Below, piece by piece: positions 16,464-24,099 of a stretch of 30,946 bases of DNA. The stretch is from positions 1 through 30,946 of the forward strand of contig JAKBPM010000009.1 in NCBI GenBank assembly GCA_021829515.1. Reading direction: 5' to 3'. Below the pieces are notes generated by a model. The model made no database searches, was not told the DNA's origin, and saw nothing but the letters and a program-made list of their open reading frames with translations. This stretch comes from Nitrospirota bacterium (GTDB taxonomy: Bacteria > Nitrospirota_A > Leptospirillia > Leptospirillales > Leptospirillaceae). Within the stretch, counting starts at the first letter, position 1; every line of letters starts with the position of its first letter. The translations under genes and the position numbers were made by a program.

Positions 16464-17815
16464 TGTTTCCTTTGGGTGTCAGGTTGTTCTTTCGCAGGGA
16501 CCGTTTCGGGCAAGGTTTCGGGAACAGGTTCGATCTTGACTCTCGAGACCCGGTGCTTGTCCATGTCGACAATCGTTATTTTCAGTTTGGGAAGATAAAA
16601 AAACTCTCCTCCCCTTGGAATGGTTTGAAGCTGTGAGAGAACAAATCCGGCGAGCGTTTCGTATTCATCTCCCTCCGGGATGGCAAGTCCAAAGTCTTCC
16701 CGAAGATCTCTCACGGATAGGGATCCATCGACGAGGTAGGAGCCATCTTTCAGCCGCTCCACGGGTTTTTGGATGTCATCGCTCTCATCTTCAATTTCCC
16801 CAACAAGTTCCTCAAGAAGGTCCTCCATTGTGACCAGCCCCTCAAGAGAGCCATACTCATTTAAGACAAGGGCCATCTGGGTTCTTCTCTTCTGCATCTC
16901 TTTAAGGGTATGGGCGACCTTCATGGTTTCGGGAATGAAATAGGGAGCATGGATCAATGTTTCGATTCGGGTCGGGTTTTTTCGGGCAAGCTGTTCAAGA
17001 ATGTCCTTGTAATAGAGAATGCCGATAACATCTGGAGATCCTTCCCTGATGACGGGGTATCGGGAAAAGCGGTGATCCGCCAGAAAATGGATCGCCTCCT
17101 CCATCCCCATCCTTGCATCGATCGTGATCATCTTGACCCTTGGAATCATCACCTCCCTTACGGAGATGTCGGTAAACTTGAAGACGCTCTGGATCAGATC
17201 CTGCTCTGTCCGGTTGATGACTCCCTGCTCCGTTCCTTCCTTCAAAAGAAGGTCAAGCTCTTCCGGGCTGATGGGGTAGACGCTGCTTCCGGGTTTGATC
17301 CCGAAGGATCTAAGGATCCATTGGCTTGTTGTCGTTACCAGAAGAACCGGCACCCTTAAAAATTCGGACAGAAACAAAATTGGCCTGGAAAGGGAAAGGG
17401 CGATCTTCTCGTTTTGCTGGATGGCTAGGGTTTTGGGGGCAATTTCACCAAGGACCAGCATCCCGTAGACCTGCAGAAGAATGATTCCTGAAACGGAGAG
17501 TGGCAAAAGAAAGTGAAAGCGTTCAACCATTGGGGATGTAATGAGCAGGGGCTTCAAAATCTCATAGGTGACGGTTCCCGTCAGGGCGGACGCCAATGAG
17601 GTGATCAGCGTCATCAGGACCTGGACCGTCGCGACAAAACGTTCCGGATCCCTTCTGAGCTTCAGGAGGGCCTGTGCTTCCGGTGTCCCCGCCTGAGCGA
17701 TCTGATGGGCTCTTGAGAGTCTCAGTGAAATGGTGGAAATCTCTGCCGCAGCAAGGATGGCGTTGATCAGAATAAGAAGAGCTATTGCCGTGGCATCAAG
17801 CCAAAGGGGAACCAT
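16460..17815 (-). CDS. CorC/CNNM-type transporter-associated protein (DUF21-CBS-CorC_HlyC)
   Basis: A 451-residue membrane protein with the standard order: DUF21 transmembrane domain (residues 1-190, including LVLGEIAPKTLAIQ), two CBS domains (about 205-325, starting near VREVMIPRVKMITID and including VLNEYGSLEGLVTMEDLLEEL) and a CorC_HlyC domain (about 350-430). Family members take part in Mg2+ or Co2+ export or in membrane integrity. The ATG is preceded by AAGGAG. It is the first gene of the three-gene membrane operon. Annotation as haemolysin is historical and should not be read as a toxin. Confidence 0.92.
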   Translation of the reverse strand: MVPLWLDATAIALLILINAILAAAEISTISLRLSRAHQIAQAGTPEAQALLKLRRDPERFVATVQVLMTLITSLASALTGTVTYEILKPLLITSPMVERFHFLLPLSVSGIILLQVYGMLVLGEIAPKTLAIQQNEKIALSLSRPILFLSEFLRVPVLLVTTTSQWILRSFGIKPGSSVYPISPEELDLLLKEGTEQGVINRTEQDLIQSVFKFTDISVREVMIPRVKMITIDARMGMEEAIHFLADHRFSRYPVIREGSPDVIGILYYKDILEQLARKNPTRIETLIHAPYFIPETMKVAHTLKEMQKRRTQMALVLNEYGSLEGLVTMEDLLEELVGEIEDESDDIQKPVERLKDGSYLVDGSLSVRDLREDFGLAIPEGDEYETLAGFVLSQLQTIPRGGEFFYLPKLKITIVDMDKHRVSRVKIEPVPETLPETVPAKEQPDTQRKQ

Positions 17816-17843
17816 ACTCTCCTTAAAGAAAGATTTGAAAATT

Positions 17844-17897
17844 GAGGTGCATCAACCCGAAAATATGTTTAAATTTAAGTATTTATTGATGCAACTC
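17844..17897. repeat. Long inverted repeat upstream of the corC operon
   Basis: GAGgTGCATCAA (17844-17855) and TTGATGCAaCTC (17886-17897) pair over 12 positions with one mismatch, around a 30-nt A/T-rich core. It lies about 30 nt upstream of the CorC start in the divergent region shared with the 37-aa gene. Likely an operator dyad over the corC promoter or a hairpin in its leader. Confidence 0.4.
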
Positions 17898-17948
17898 CTG
17901 CCTTAGTCAAGATAGGCCAATAATTCATTATCGATGATCTGGTTCCGC

Positions 17949-17977
17949 TTGACAATAAAACACTCTCTTCCTAATAT
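17949..17977 (+). promoter_or_regulatory. Strong sigma-70-type promoter
   Basis: Consensus TTGACA (17949-17954), a 17-nt spacer, then TAATAT (17972-17977). It is among the best-matching promoters in the window. It faces the 37-aa membrane-protein gene 143 nt downstream. Confidence 0.8.
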
Positions 17978-18120
17978 TGTAAGGGCAGGTCCAATGCTGG
18001 AGCCCTATGATTTTCGGCTTCCGGTAGTGGTGGAGGACTTATCTTAGGTAAGTATACGTTATTATTGTGTTTTGAGGTTTTGTGGGGTTTGGCCGATCCC
18101 GTCGATGGAGGATTAGAAAA
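17978..18120 (+). promoter_or_regulatory. Long 5' leader of the 37-aa gene
   Basis: About 135 nt of untranslated leader before a small gene is unusual. It can form a GGGC...GCCC hairpin near its start (AGGGCAGG to GGAGCCC) and ends in GGAGG at 18105-18109, the ribosome site. I could not match it to a known riboswitch class. Confidence 0.45.
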
Positions 18121-18234
18121 ATGACAGAAAACATGGTACCAAACAATGTGGGTCTCGGCTCATGGATGGCTCTTCTGGCTGTGGTGATCGTCCTTTTCTC
18201 TTGGGGAATCGTTACCTCTTCTTCCCAGAAGTAA
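18121..18234 (+). CDS. 37-aa single-pass membrane protein
   Basis: A small protein beginning MTENMVPNNVGLGSWMA, followed by a hydrophobic helix (LLAVVIVLFSWGIV) and a short polar tail. It has a consensus promoter, a GGAGG ribosome site and a textbook terminator of its own, so it is very likely a genuine, well-expressed gene despite its size. Small one-helix proteins often act as accessory subunits of respiratory oxidases (for example CydX or CcoQ), but I see no sequence match to either, and neighbouring genes do not reveal a partner. Confidence 0.75.
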   Translation: MTENMVPNNVGLGSWMALLAVVIVLFSWGIVTSSSQK

Positions 18235-18299
18235 ATCCCCTTCCCCCGTTCACTCAGGGGGTCTTCTCTCCGGCCTTGCCGGGGAGTCTGTTGTTCCGG

Positions 18300-18328
18300 A
18301 CGGGAGGTTTATCCTCCCGTTTTTTTTT
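18300..18328 (+). terminator. Intrinsic terminator of the 37-aa gene
   Basis: ACGGGAGG-tttat-CCTCCCGT, an 8-bp GC-rich stem, followed directly by nine T residues. Classical Rho-independent terminator 66 nt after the stop. Confidence 0.9.
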
Positions 18329-18445
18329 CCTCGTTTCTCTTTAATCATTATCGAACAAATGATGAACTTCCGCATAATCCCCGATCATGGACTGCTTTGT
18401 GAATCTGCCGGACGCTCCGGTTCAAATGATGTCTGGAGGGGAACA

Positions 18446-19696
18446 TTGAACCCGGCCTTGTTTTTGAATCGATTGTCAGTCTTTTTTCTGCTTCTTGCAT
18501 GTTGTGGCTGTGTGGCCGTATCTCACCCGGCTTCGACCGGGCCCGACCCTTCTCTCGACTATATCGGTTCAGGCGAGTCCTCCACTTTTGGCAGATCTTT
18601 TGAAAAAGCCCAAAAGATAGCAAGGAAAGAGGCGATCGTTAGCCTTGTGACAGTTGTTTCAAGCGATGTCATTGATGTTCATTCGAGATTTTTGGGTCTG
18701 AACGGGAAGACCTCCTCGGCCAGTGCAAGTGTGCTTGTTTCGAAACTGAACCTTTCCGGAAAGGTCCGTTTTTATGAAACTCGGCCCCCCGGAAAAGTTC
18801 GAATCCTGGCCTATCTTCCAAAAGCCGATATCCTAAATGGAGTTTCTTCGAGAAATCGGCCGGCTCAGACTCCATCGGGGATACTGAGTTCCGGTCAAGT
18901 GATCCCGGTCACCGGGACAGGCTTTGCAAGTCTTTCGGATTATGGCTTTTTGGATGCTCGTGAAATTGCGATGAGAAGGGCGATGAAAGATGCCCTGATG
19001 AAGGGGCGAATGCTTTACCAGGGTGATGTCATTGCCCAGAATGTCCAGATGGGATCCATTCATGAGCGATCTCTTTTTCTCCAAAACTCTTTTGATATTT
19101 TGGGGATGAAGCTTTCCGTTCTTCCGGAGATCGAAAAATCCATTGAAGGAATTCATGTCAGGCTGCTTGCGGTTCGCGTCAGCCTGACCCTCAGGAGGAA
19201 ATCTCTTGATGGGCCTGTTTTTCAGGTTCGGCTCGATCATCCCTTTTACCAAGATGGAGAGAGCGCTCATCTTTCCTTTTCCGTCAACGAGCCTCTTTAT
19301 ATTGCGGTTTTTGACAGATATGGATTTTCCGGATCGGTCGTCGGGATCATTCCAACCGCCGAACATCTCCCGGAGAACGTTCATTACCGTTCAACACGGG
19401 AACAGTTTTTTGCCACCTCCCCGGGTGAGTTTCTCTATCCTCCGGATGATCCAACGGTCTCTCTCGTGGCATCATTACCCTCGGGGGTTACAAAAGTATC
19501 CGAGGAATATCTTGTCATTTTCGCCAGCAAGAAGCCCTTTCCGTTCCACCCCCGGTACGATCAGGGCAGCCCTTATTTCGAGCTGGACCGGAAGGTGTTT
19601 CGGACCTTTCTCCGAAAAATGCTGGAAAGACCCCTTTCGGAGTGGTCGATGAAAACGATCCCGTTTATTGTCTATGGAAAAGGCGAAAATGATTGA
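18446..19696 (+). CDS. Lipoprotein with LPP20-like and DUF4384-like regions
   Basis: A 416-residue predicted outer-membrane lipoprotein. I chose TTG 18446: GGAGGGG lies just upstream, and the product then starts with a clean lipoprotein signal (MNPALFLNRLSVFFLLLAC, lipobox LLAC at 16-19). An ATG at 18359 in the same frame would add 29 non-signal-like residues. Two repeats (SFEKAQKIARKEAIVSLVT and AREIAMRRAMKDALMKG) resemble LPP20 lipoproteins. The C-terminal third (HPFYQDGESAHLSFSVNEPL, YIAVFDRYGFSGSV) resembles DUF4384. Such proteins occur near surface appendage or secretion systems; no such system is visible here. Ends inside a 17-bp hairpin. Confidence 0.75.
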   Translation: MNPALFLNRLSVFFLLLACCGCVAVSHPASTGPDPSLDYIGSGESSTFGRSFEKAQKIARKEAIVSLVTVVSSDVIDVHSRFLGLNGKTSSASASVLVSKLNLSGKVRFYETRPPGKVRILAYLPKADILNGVSSRNRPAQTPSGILSSGQVIPVTGTGFASLSDYGFLDAREIAMRRAMKDALMKGRMLYQGDVIAQNVQMGSIHERSLFLQNSFDILGMKLSVLPEIEKSIEGIHVRLLAVRVSLTLRRKSLDGPVFQVRLDHPFYQDGESAHLSFSVNEPLYIAVFDRYGFSGSVVGIIPTAEHLPENVHYRSTREQFFATSPGEFLYPPDDPTVSLVASLPSGVTKVSEEYLVIFASKKPFPFHPRYDQGSPYFELDRKVFRTFLRKMLERPLSEWSMKTIPFIVYGKGEND

Positions 19697-19713
19697 GCCT
19701 TTTCCATAGACAA
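19668..19713. terminator. 17-bp inverted repeat between convergent genes
   Basis: TTGTCTATGGAAAAGGC (19668-19684) and GCCTTTTCCATAGACAA (19697-19713) are perfect complements with a 12-nt loop that contains the lipoprotein stop codon. The left arm is within the coding sequence. It probably acts as a bidirectional terminator or barrier between the lipoprotein and carbonic anhydrase genes, although neither side has a T-run. Confidence 0.6.
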
Positions 19714-19731
19714 AGGGCGTTCCTGTTTTTC

Positions 19732-20310
19732 TCAGACTTTTCCTGCTTCCATGGCTTTTGAGACTTGATTGAGCTTGCCTGTTTTGACGTCGTATACAAA
19801 TCCGTAAATGGGGATCCTCTTGGGGACCAGATGATGGCCACGAATGCGTTGAACATCTTCGACAACGCTTTCTTCAAGATCCTTGAACGGGAGAAAATTG
19901 ACATATTGCCCTTCAAGAGACCCAGGACCATGGCCATGATCAACCCATCCGGAAGAGCCAATGCTGGATGTTTCCAGACTCTTTTTGAGAAGTCCCCTCA
20001 TGATGTCATCGGTGAAAAGCTGCATTCCGCAATCTGTATGATGGATCACAAACCATTCTTTTGTCCCGAGAAGCTTGTAGGAAATGACCAGGCTGCGGAT
20101 GGCATCATCGGAGGCCCGACCTCCGGCATTCCTGATGACATGGGCGTCTCCTTCGGAGAGTCCGGCCATTTTTGCAGGATCAATACGGGCATCCATGCAG
20201 GTCAGAATGGCAAACTGCCTCGCCGGAGGCAACTGCAGGTCTTTTTTTGTTCCAAAATTTTGAACATAGGCCTTGTTTGCGTCAATGACATCCTTGAGAA
20301 CCTTGCTCAT
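19732..20310 (-). CDS. Beta-class carbonic anhydrase
   Basis: A 192-residue zinc enzyme interconverting CO2 and bicarbonate. The zinc ligands are C38, H91 and C94 (TCMDARID and HHTDCG) and the Asp40-Arg42 dyad is present. A segment with [15 protein letters not shown] is typical of the small, probably type II-like or YbcF-like branch. A strong AGGAGG site precedes the ATG. It lies about 2 kb from the DUF2294-dabB-dabA locus on the opposite strand; such an enzyme could equilibrate cytosolic inorganic carbon for carboxylases, though in a cell with Dab an active cytosolic enzyme might also leak CO2. Confidence 0.9.
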   Translation of the reverse strand: MSKVLKDVIDANKAYVQNFGTKKDLQLPPARQFAILTCMDARIDPAKMAGLSEGDAHVIRNAGGRASDDAIRSLVISYKLLGTKEWFVIHHTDCGMQLFTDDIMRGLLKKSLETSSIGSSGWVDHGHGPGSLEGQYVNFLPFKDLEESVVEDVQRIRGHHLVPKRIPIYGFVYDVKTGKLNQVSKAMEAGKV

Positions 20311-20562
20311 GTGATCCTCCTATTCATTTGAATTGCAATTTCCTCACATCTTCCCCCCAAAAGGATACCCCAAAATCCCTGATTTCCAAGGGGAAGAGTT
20401 TTCGAAAGGATTCGTCTTTAGGGTTCTGCTTGACGTATCAAGCTTTTCTCGTGAGAGAATGTTTCCAGAATCGTCTTGTCAATTCAAAATGATCTCTACC
20501 TGAAAACGGGAGTGCCCTTGTCAACACCAAATATTCTGGAGGTCAACTGGAGCCCGGAGAAC

Positions 20563-21945
20563 ATGTCGCAACAACCACGGGGCGCTTTTTCCATCTCCGA
20601 TGTGGTTGCTTCTTTTACCTATGCGCTTGATTTGACGGAGGGACAGCCCCCCGGACACTGTCTGAGATCCTGTCGAATCGGGATGGCTATCGGTCGGGAG
20701 ATGGGGCTTGATCAGAAGACTCTGTGGAATCTTTATTATTCCATCCTTCTGAAAGATGCCGGTTGCAGCAGCAACGCTGCAAGGCTTTTTGAACTGTATG
20801 CTTCTGATGACCGGCAGACCAAGAACGACTTCAAGAAGGTCGACACGGACAGTCTTTTTCAGGTGGCCCGCTTCGTCTTTTCCCATACGGCTCTGGGACA
20901 CCCCTTGCGTGAGAAAATCGATCGTATCCTGAACCTTGTCAGAAATGGTGAGGAGTTGGCCACGGAAATGTTTATGGCGAGATGCGAGAGAGGTGCCCAC
21001 ATTGCTCTCGAGATGGGGTTTAATGAGGATATTGCCCATGCGATTCGATGTCTCGACGAACACTGGAACGGAAAAGGACGGCCAAGATCCCTCGAGGGGA
21101 AAGACATCCCCCTCTTGTCCAGAATCGCTCTTTTATCTCAGGTGGCGGATGTTTTTTCTTATGGAAGAAGCCCCTCCCAGGCGGTCTATGAGTTAAAAAA
21201 ACGCAAATCGTCCTGGTTTGATCCTGAAGTTGTGGAGGCGTTTGGAAGTGTGTCCCAAAAGAGCGAACTTTGGGAGCCGTTGCCGCCGGAAGAACTTTCT
21301 GACCATGTCCGCAGTTTGGAGCCTTCGGAGTATTCTCTTCCAGCCAACGATGAGCGGCTCGATGCTCTCTCGAGGGCCTTCGGGAAAATCATCGATGCAA
21401 AAAGCCCCTACACCTATGGGCATAGCCAAAGAGTGGGCGAATATACAATGTCGATCGCCAGGGAAATGGGATTTTCTGAGGATCGCTGCCGTTGGGTCCG
21501 GAGGGGAGGCTTTCTTCATGACCTCGGGAAACTCGGAGTCAGCAATACCATTCTGGACAAACCTGGCCGTCTGTCTTCCGAAGAATATGATATCGTCCAG
21601 AATCATGCCCGTTACACGGAGGAAATTCTGGTTCGAATTGGCCCGTTTAAGACACTTTCCTTTGTTGCGGGTGCACATCATGAGCGTCTTGATGGAAAGG
21701 GGTATCCCAGAAAGCTCCTGGCGAAAGAGATTCCTCTTGAGACCCGGATTATCTCTGTTTCGGATATTTATGATGCACTGACTGAAGATCGTCCTTACCG
21801 GAAGGCGATGGAGGATGAAAAAGCGTTTTCGATTCTCCATGAACTTCGTGATTCTGCCCTGGATGGAAAATGTGTGGATCTCTTGATGGACTTGAAAAGA
21901 CAGAACAGACTTCTGCCAAAGGATTACGGATTGGACGCCCGTTGA
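20563..21945 (+). CDS. Tandem HD / HD-GYP domain protein
   Basis: Probable c-di-GMP phosphodiesterase or related signalling hydrolase. The C-terminal HD-GYP domain is complete: GHSQRVGEY, FLHDLGKLGVSN, QNHARYTEEIL and HHERLDGKGYP. The N-terminal half is a second HD-like domain with LLKDAGCSSNAAR in place of the HD and HWNGKGRP in place of the GYP-type region, a tandem arrangement seen in other bacteria. I prefer ATG 20563 (460 residues), preceded by CCGGAG. A TTG at 20476 in the same frame (489 residues) has no ribosome site. No transmembrane or receiver domain is present. Confidence 0.85.
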   Translation: MSQQPRGAFSISDVVASFTYALDLTEGQPPGHCLRSCRIGMAIGREMGLDQKTLWNLYYSILLKDAGCSSNAARLFELYASDDRQTKNDFKKVDTDSLFQVARFVFSHTALGHPLREKIDRILNLVRNGEELATEMFMARCERGAHIALEMGFNEDIAHAIRCLDEHWNGKGRPRSLEGKDIPLLSRIALLSQVADVFSYGRSPSQAVYELKKRKSSWFDPEVVEAFGSVSQKSELWEPLPPEELSDHVRSLEPSEYSLPANDERLDALSRAFGKIIDAKSPYTYGHSQRVGEYTMSIAREMGFSEDRCRWVRRGGFLHDLGKLGVSNTILDKPGRLSSEEYDIVQNHARYTEEILVRIGPFKTLSFVAGAHHERLDGKGYPRKLLAKEIPLETRIISVSDIYDALTEDRPYRKAMEDEKAFSILHELRDSALDGKCVDLLMDLKRQNRLLPKDYGLDAR

Positions 21946-21973
21946 AACAATATGTTTTTCCTTCGAGAGGTCA

Positions 21974-22168
21974 ATGAAAATGGACTCGTGGTTGTCCTGC
22001 AGCAAAAATGGACCCATTTTGGTTCATGGTGAGGTCGATATCGAGGATGCGAACGGCCATCATACCAAAACGGCAACGATGGTCCATCAATTGTGCAGAT
22101 GTGGTGGCTCCAGAGTTGCTCCATTTTGTGACGGATCTCATGAAAATATATCCTTTGTGTCGGAATAG
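21974..22168 (+). CDS. CDGSH-type iron-sulfur protein
   Basis: A 64-residue protein with the mitoNEET-type [2Fe-2S] motif LCRCGGSRVAPFCDGSH. Ligands are C41, C43, C52 and H56 (three Cys, one His). The His ligand makes such clusters pH- and redox-sensitive and transferable. The ATG follows AGAGG by five bases, and the gene lies 28 nt after the HD-GYP gene, possibly on one transcript. There is no membrane anchor, so it should be cytosolic. Specific partner unknown. Confidence 0.9.
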   Translation: MKMDSWLSCSKNGPILVHGEVDIEDANGHHTKTATMVHQLCRCGGSRVAPFCDGSHENISFVSE

Positions 22169-22227
22169 TCATCCGAGACTCGTGTGTTTGCGTCCCCCGT
22201 TCCCACCGGTTTGACGGAAAAGGGCAC

Positions 22228-22259
22228 TTGACTTGGAGCCACTGTTTGGTGCATAAAAT
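22228..22259 (+). promoter_or_regulatory. Possible promoter and operator upstream of leader A
   Basis: TTGACT (22228-22233) with a -10-like CATAAAAT (22252-22259). The spacing, 18-20 nt depending on the register, is somewhat long. The palindrome TTGGT-N9-ACCAA (22246-22264) encloses the -10, resembling an operator. Transcription would begin just before the leader RNA element at 22275. Confidence 0.5.
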
Positions 22260-22274
22260 ACCAACAGCACAAAT

Positions 22275-22355
22275 GGAAGATAGCCGGAAGAATCCCTGAG
22301 GGGATTGGTCCAGCTATAAGCCGACTCAATGTTCATAATTGGGTCGGCTTTTTTT
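22275..22355 (+). ncRNA. Leader RNA element A with intrinsic terminator
   Basis: GGAAG, then a two-part hairpin: outer stem AUAGC/GCUAU (22280-22284 with 22313-22317), an inner GGA/UCC extension, and inner stem AAUCCC/GGGAUU closed by UGAG. The outer stem abuts a 13-bp terminator stem (22318-22330 with 22338-22350; AAGCCGACTCAAT arm) followed by seven T residues. A matching element B lies upstream of dabB, with base changes on both sides of the stems. It could be a terminating riboswitch or attenuator for the DUF2294 gene 140 nt downstream, or a small RNA of about 90 nt. Confidence 0.6.
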
Positions 22356-22494
22356 ATTTGTCATATGCCGATAGCTTCACCGTTCAGAAAGAGAAACAGA
22401 AAGACGGTGTGGAAGGATGGCAAAGGCTTTGCCAAGCTCTTGGGGAAGGTTTTATGGGGTATTGCTCAGACGCCGGTCAGAATTAGGGAGTCCA

Positions 22495-22887
22495 ATGAAA
22501 AAGACAAAAGGCCAGTTGGAAGCCGAAATTGGCAATGCCTTGATCCAGTTCGAAAAGGATTATATGGGTAGGGGGCCCCAAGAGACGAAGACTTTCATCA
22601 TTGAAGACATGATCCTGATTCGCCTGAAAGGAGTTTTAACTCCTGCAGAGCAGCAGCTGGCCAAAAACCCTGAGGGAATGAATCTTATAAAGATGGTTCG
22701 TTCAAATCTTCTGGAGCAGGGTCGGGATCTTCTGACAAATGTGATCGAAAAAATTACAGGGTTCAAAGTTATCACGCTTCATACCGATATCAGCACCAAG
22801 ACTGGTGAGAGAATGATTGTTTTTACTTTAAACAAAAATCTGGAAATCTCCTTCCGTGCGAAAGATCCAAAAATGATTCAGCAATAA
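22495..22887 (+). CDS. DUF2294 (YbcI-type) protein, copy 1
   Basis: A 130-residue soluble protein of the DUF2294 family (B. subtilis YbcI type). Begins MKKTKGQLEAEIGNAL and contains IIEDMILIRLKGVLTPAEQQ and LHTDISTKTGERMIVFTLN. I chose ATG 22495 (GGGAG upstream; homology to copy 2 starts here). By eye it is about 80-85% identical to copy 2 over the first ~117 residues and diverges only at the C-terminus. DUF2294 genes recur beside dabA/dabB-type genes in other bacteria, such as B. subtilis ybcI near ybcC and ndhF (recalled). Molecular function is not known. It follows leader element A. Confidence 0.85.
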   Translation: MKKTKGQLEAEIGNALIQFEKDYMGRGPQETKTFIIEDMILIRLKGVLTPAEQQLAKNPEGMNLIKMVRSNLLEQGRDLLTNVIEKITGFKVITLHTDISTKTGERMIVFTLNKNLEISFRAKDPKMIQQ

Positions 22888-23097
22888 GGGGTATCCCTTG
22901 ATTTAAAAGATCGTACGGGTTTTTGAAGCAAGTGGATTCAGGTACGGAGTGTATTTGATTGAGCCACCGTTTTCTCTGGCCCCCGGTTTGCTGTATTCTA
23001 GAGCTGGAATTTGATGAGCCCGCAATGGCTTCGACTTTTTTGCCCGGAATATAGAATCGACAGTTTGGCACTGGTCGGCTGTGACAAAAGGAGTTCA

Positions 23098-23496
23098 ATG
23101 AAGAAAACAAAAGGCCAAGTCGAAGCCGAGATCAGCAATGCTTTGATCCAGTTTGAAAAGGATTATAAGGGACGGGGGCCGGAGGAGACAAAGTCTTTCA
23201 TTATTGAGGATATGGTTCTGGTCCGGTTAAAAGGTGTGCTGACTCCGGCAGAGCAACAACTGGCGAAAAACCCAGAAGGAATGAACCTCATCAAAAAGGT
23301 GCGATCCAATCTTCTGGAACAGGGCAGAGAGATGCTTGCTGATGCGGTGGAAAAAATTACGGGTCTTAAAGTCATGACCCTGCACACCGATATTAGCACC
23401 AAAACGGGTGAGCGCATGATTATTTTTTCCTTGAACAAAAATCTCGAGGAGCAATTCGCCAAGTCACCGAAGAAGACGGAAACACTGAAAAAATAA
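23098..23496 (+). CDS. DUF2294 (YbcI-type) protein, copy 2
   Basis: A 132-residue paralogue of the preceding gene, beginning MKKTKGQVEAEISNAL, with ATG 23098 preceded by AAAAGGAG. The two copies share long identical blocks such as RLKGVLTPAEQQLAKNPEGM and LHTDISTKTGERM, while the tails differ (EEQFAKSPKKTETLKK here, SFRAKDPKMIQQ in copy 1). Short similar sequence also follows both stops (TAAGGGG...TTAAAGATCG), supporting a tandem duplication that included flanking DNA. The 210 nt between the copies holds no recognisable terminator. Probably a partner or regulator of the Dab system downstream; this is inference from context. Confidence 0.85.
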   Translation: MKKTKGQVEAEISNALIQFEKDYKGRGPEETKSFIIEDMVLVRLKGVLTPAEQQLAKNPEGMNLIKKVRSNLLEQGREMLADAVEKITGLKVMTLHTDISTKTGERMIIFSLNKNLEEQFAKSPKKTETLKK

Positions 23497-24099
23497 GGGG
23501 CACTTAAAGATCGCCCTGCATGAGTTTCCATTTGTTGGTGTTGGGGGGTAGGTGATTCTCGGTCATCATCCGGGTATATCATAAGCGTTTTCTTCAGCTC
23601 AGGAGCTGTCCCGGGGGTCTTTTCCTGCGGCTTGTTGTTCTAGTTTGTTAGGCGAGGTAAAAGCGCATCACCAGCCCTGAAGTAGTGTCTGGATATCAGC
23701 CTTTTTCTTCCAGTCTGCCGCGGGTTGGGTTTTGTTCCAGATGGTAATGTCAATTTCTATTCGACGGAAGATACCCCGAAAGTCCTGTCATGCAGGATCG
23801 GTCGGGGTGTAAGCCGGCTCAATTCATCATTGAGCCGGCTTTTTTTGTCTGAATCGGCAGACAGTTCGACGGCGCCAATGGAAATTCTCCAAGGAGGTGC
23901 CCTGAATTGTGGGCCAGAAGGTAACCCGTGGAACAAATGATTTTCCTGGTTGGGTGACGATCAGAGGGATCAGGTGGGCCAAGGATTTGATGCTGTGTTC
24001 GGCAAATGCCGGAAGAGGCAAGGATCAAGATCATCTCAGGAAATCTTGTCGGCCGGATCTTAAATGTTTTCGACTCAATCACATGAAGAGGAGTGTGTC
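23497..24099 (+). other. 600-nt intergenic region before dabB
   Basis: Besides leader element B, this region contains no convincing gene. An optimal AAGGAGG (23891-23897) is followed by only very short or unlikely frames. One 68-codon frame from GTG 23909 overlaps the dabB start but has Arg-rich, non-protein-like composition. The final GAGGAG (24088-24093) serves dabB. The length suggests substantial post-transcriptional control between DUF2294 and dabB. Confidence 0.5.
23766..23847 (+). ncRNA. Leader RNA element B with intrinsic terminator
   Basis: Second copy of the element found before DUF2294 copy 1: GGAAG, outer stem AUACCCCG/CGGGGUGU (23771-23778 with 23803-23810), inner stem GUCCUG/CAGGAU with a UCAUG loop, then directly the terminator AAGCCGGCTCAAT-tcatc-ATTGAGCCGGCTT (23811-23841) and a T-run to 23847. 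Stem sequences differ from copy A on both arms while pairing is kept, as expected for selected RNA structure. It lies about 250 nt upstream of dabB. Attenuator, riboswitch-like element or small RNA; no known class recognised. Confidence 0.6.

Noticed and set aside
22275..22355. Assignment of the leader elements to fluoride, c-di-GMP or guanidine riboswitches
   Set aside because: Conserved core sequences of those classes, as I recall them, are absent; only the general hairpin-terminator design is shared.
22329..22571. 80-codon plus-strand frame across leader A and the DUF2294 start
   Set aside because: Overlaps the terminator and DUF2294 in another frame; composition Lys/Arg-rich and no homologous frame before copy 2.
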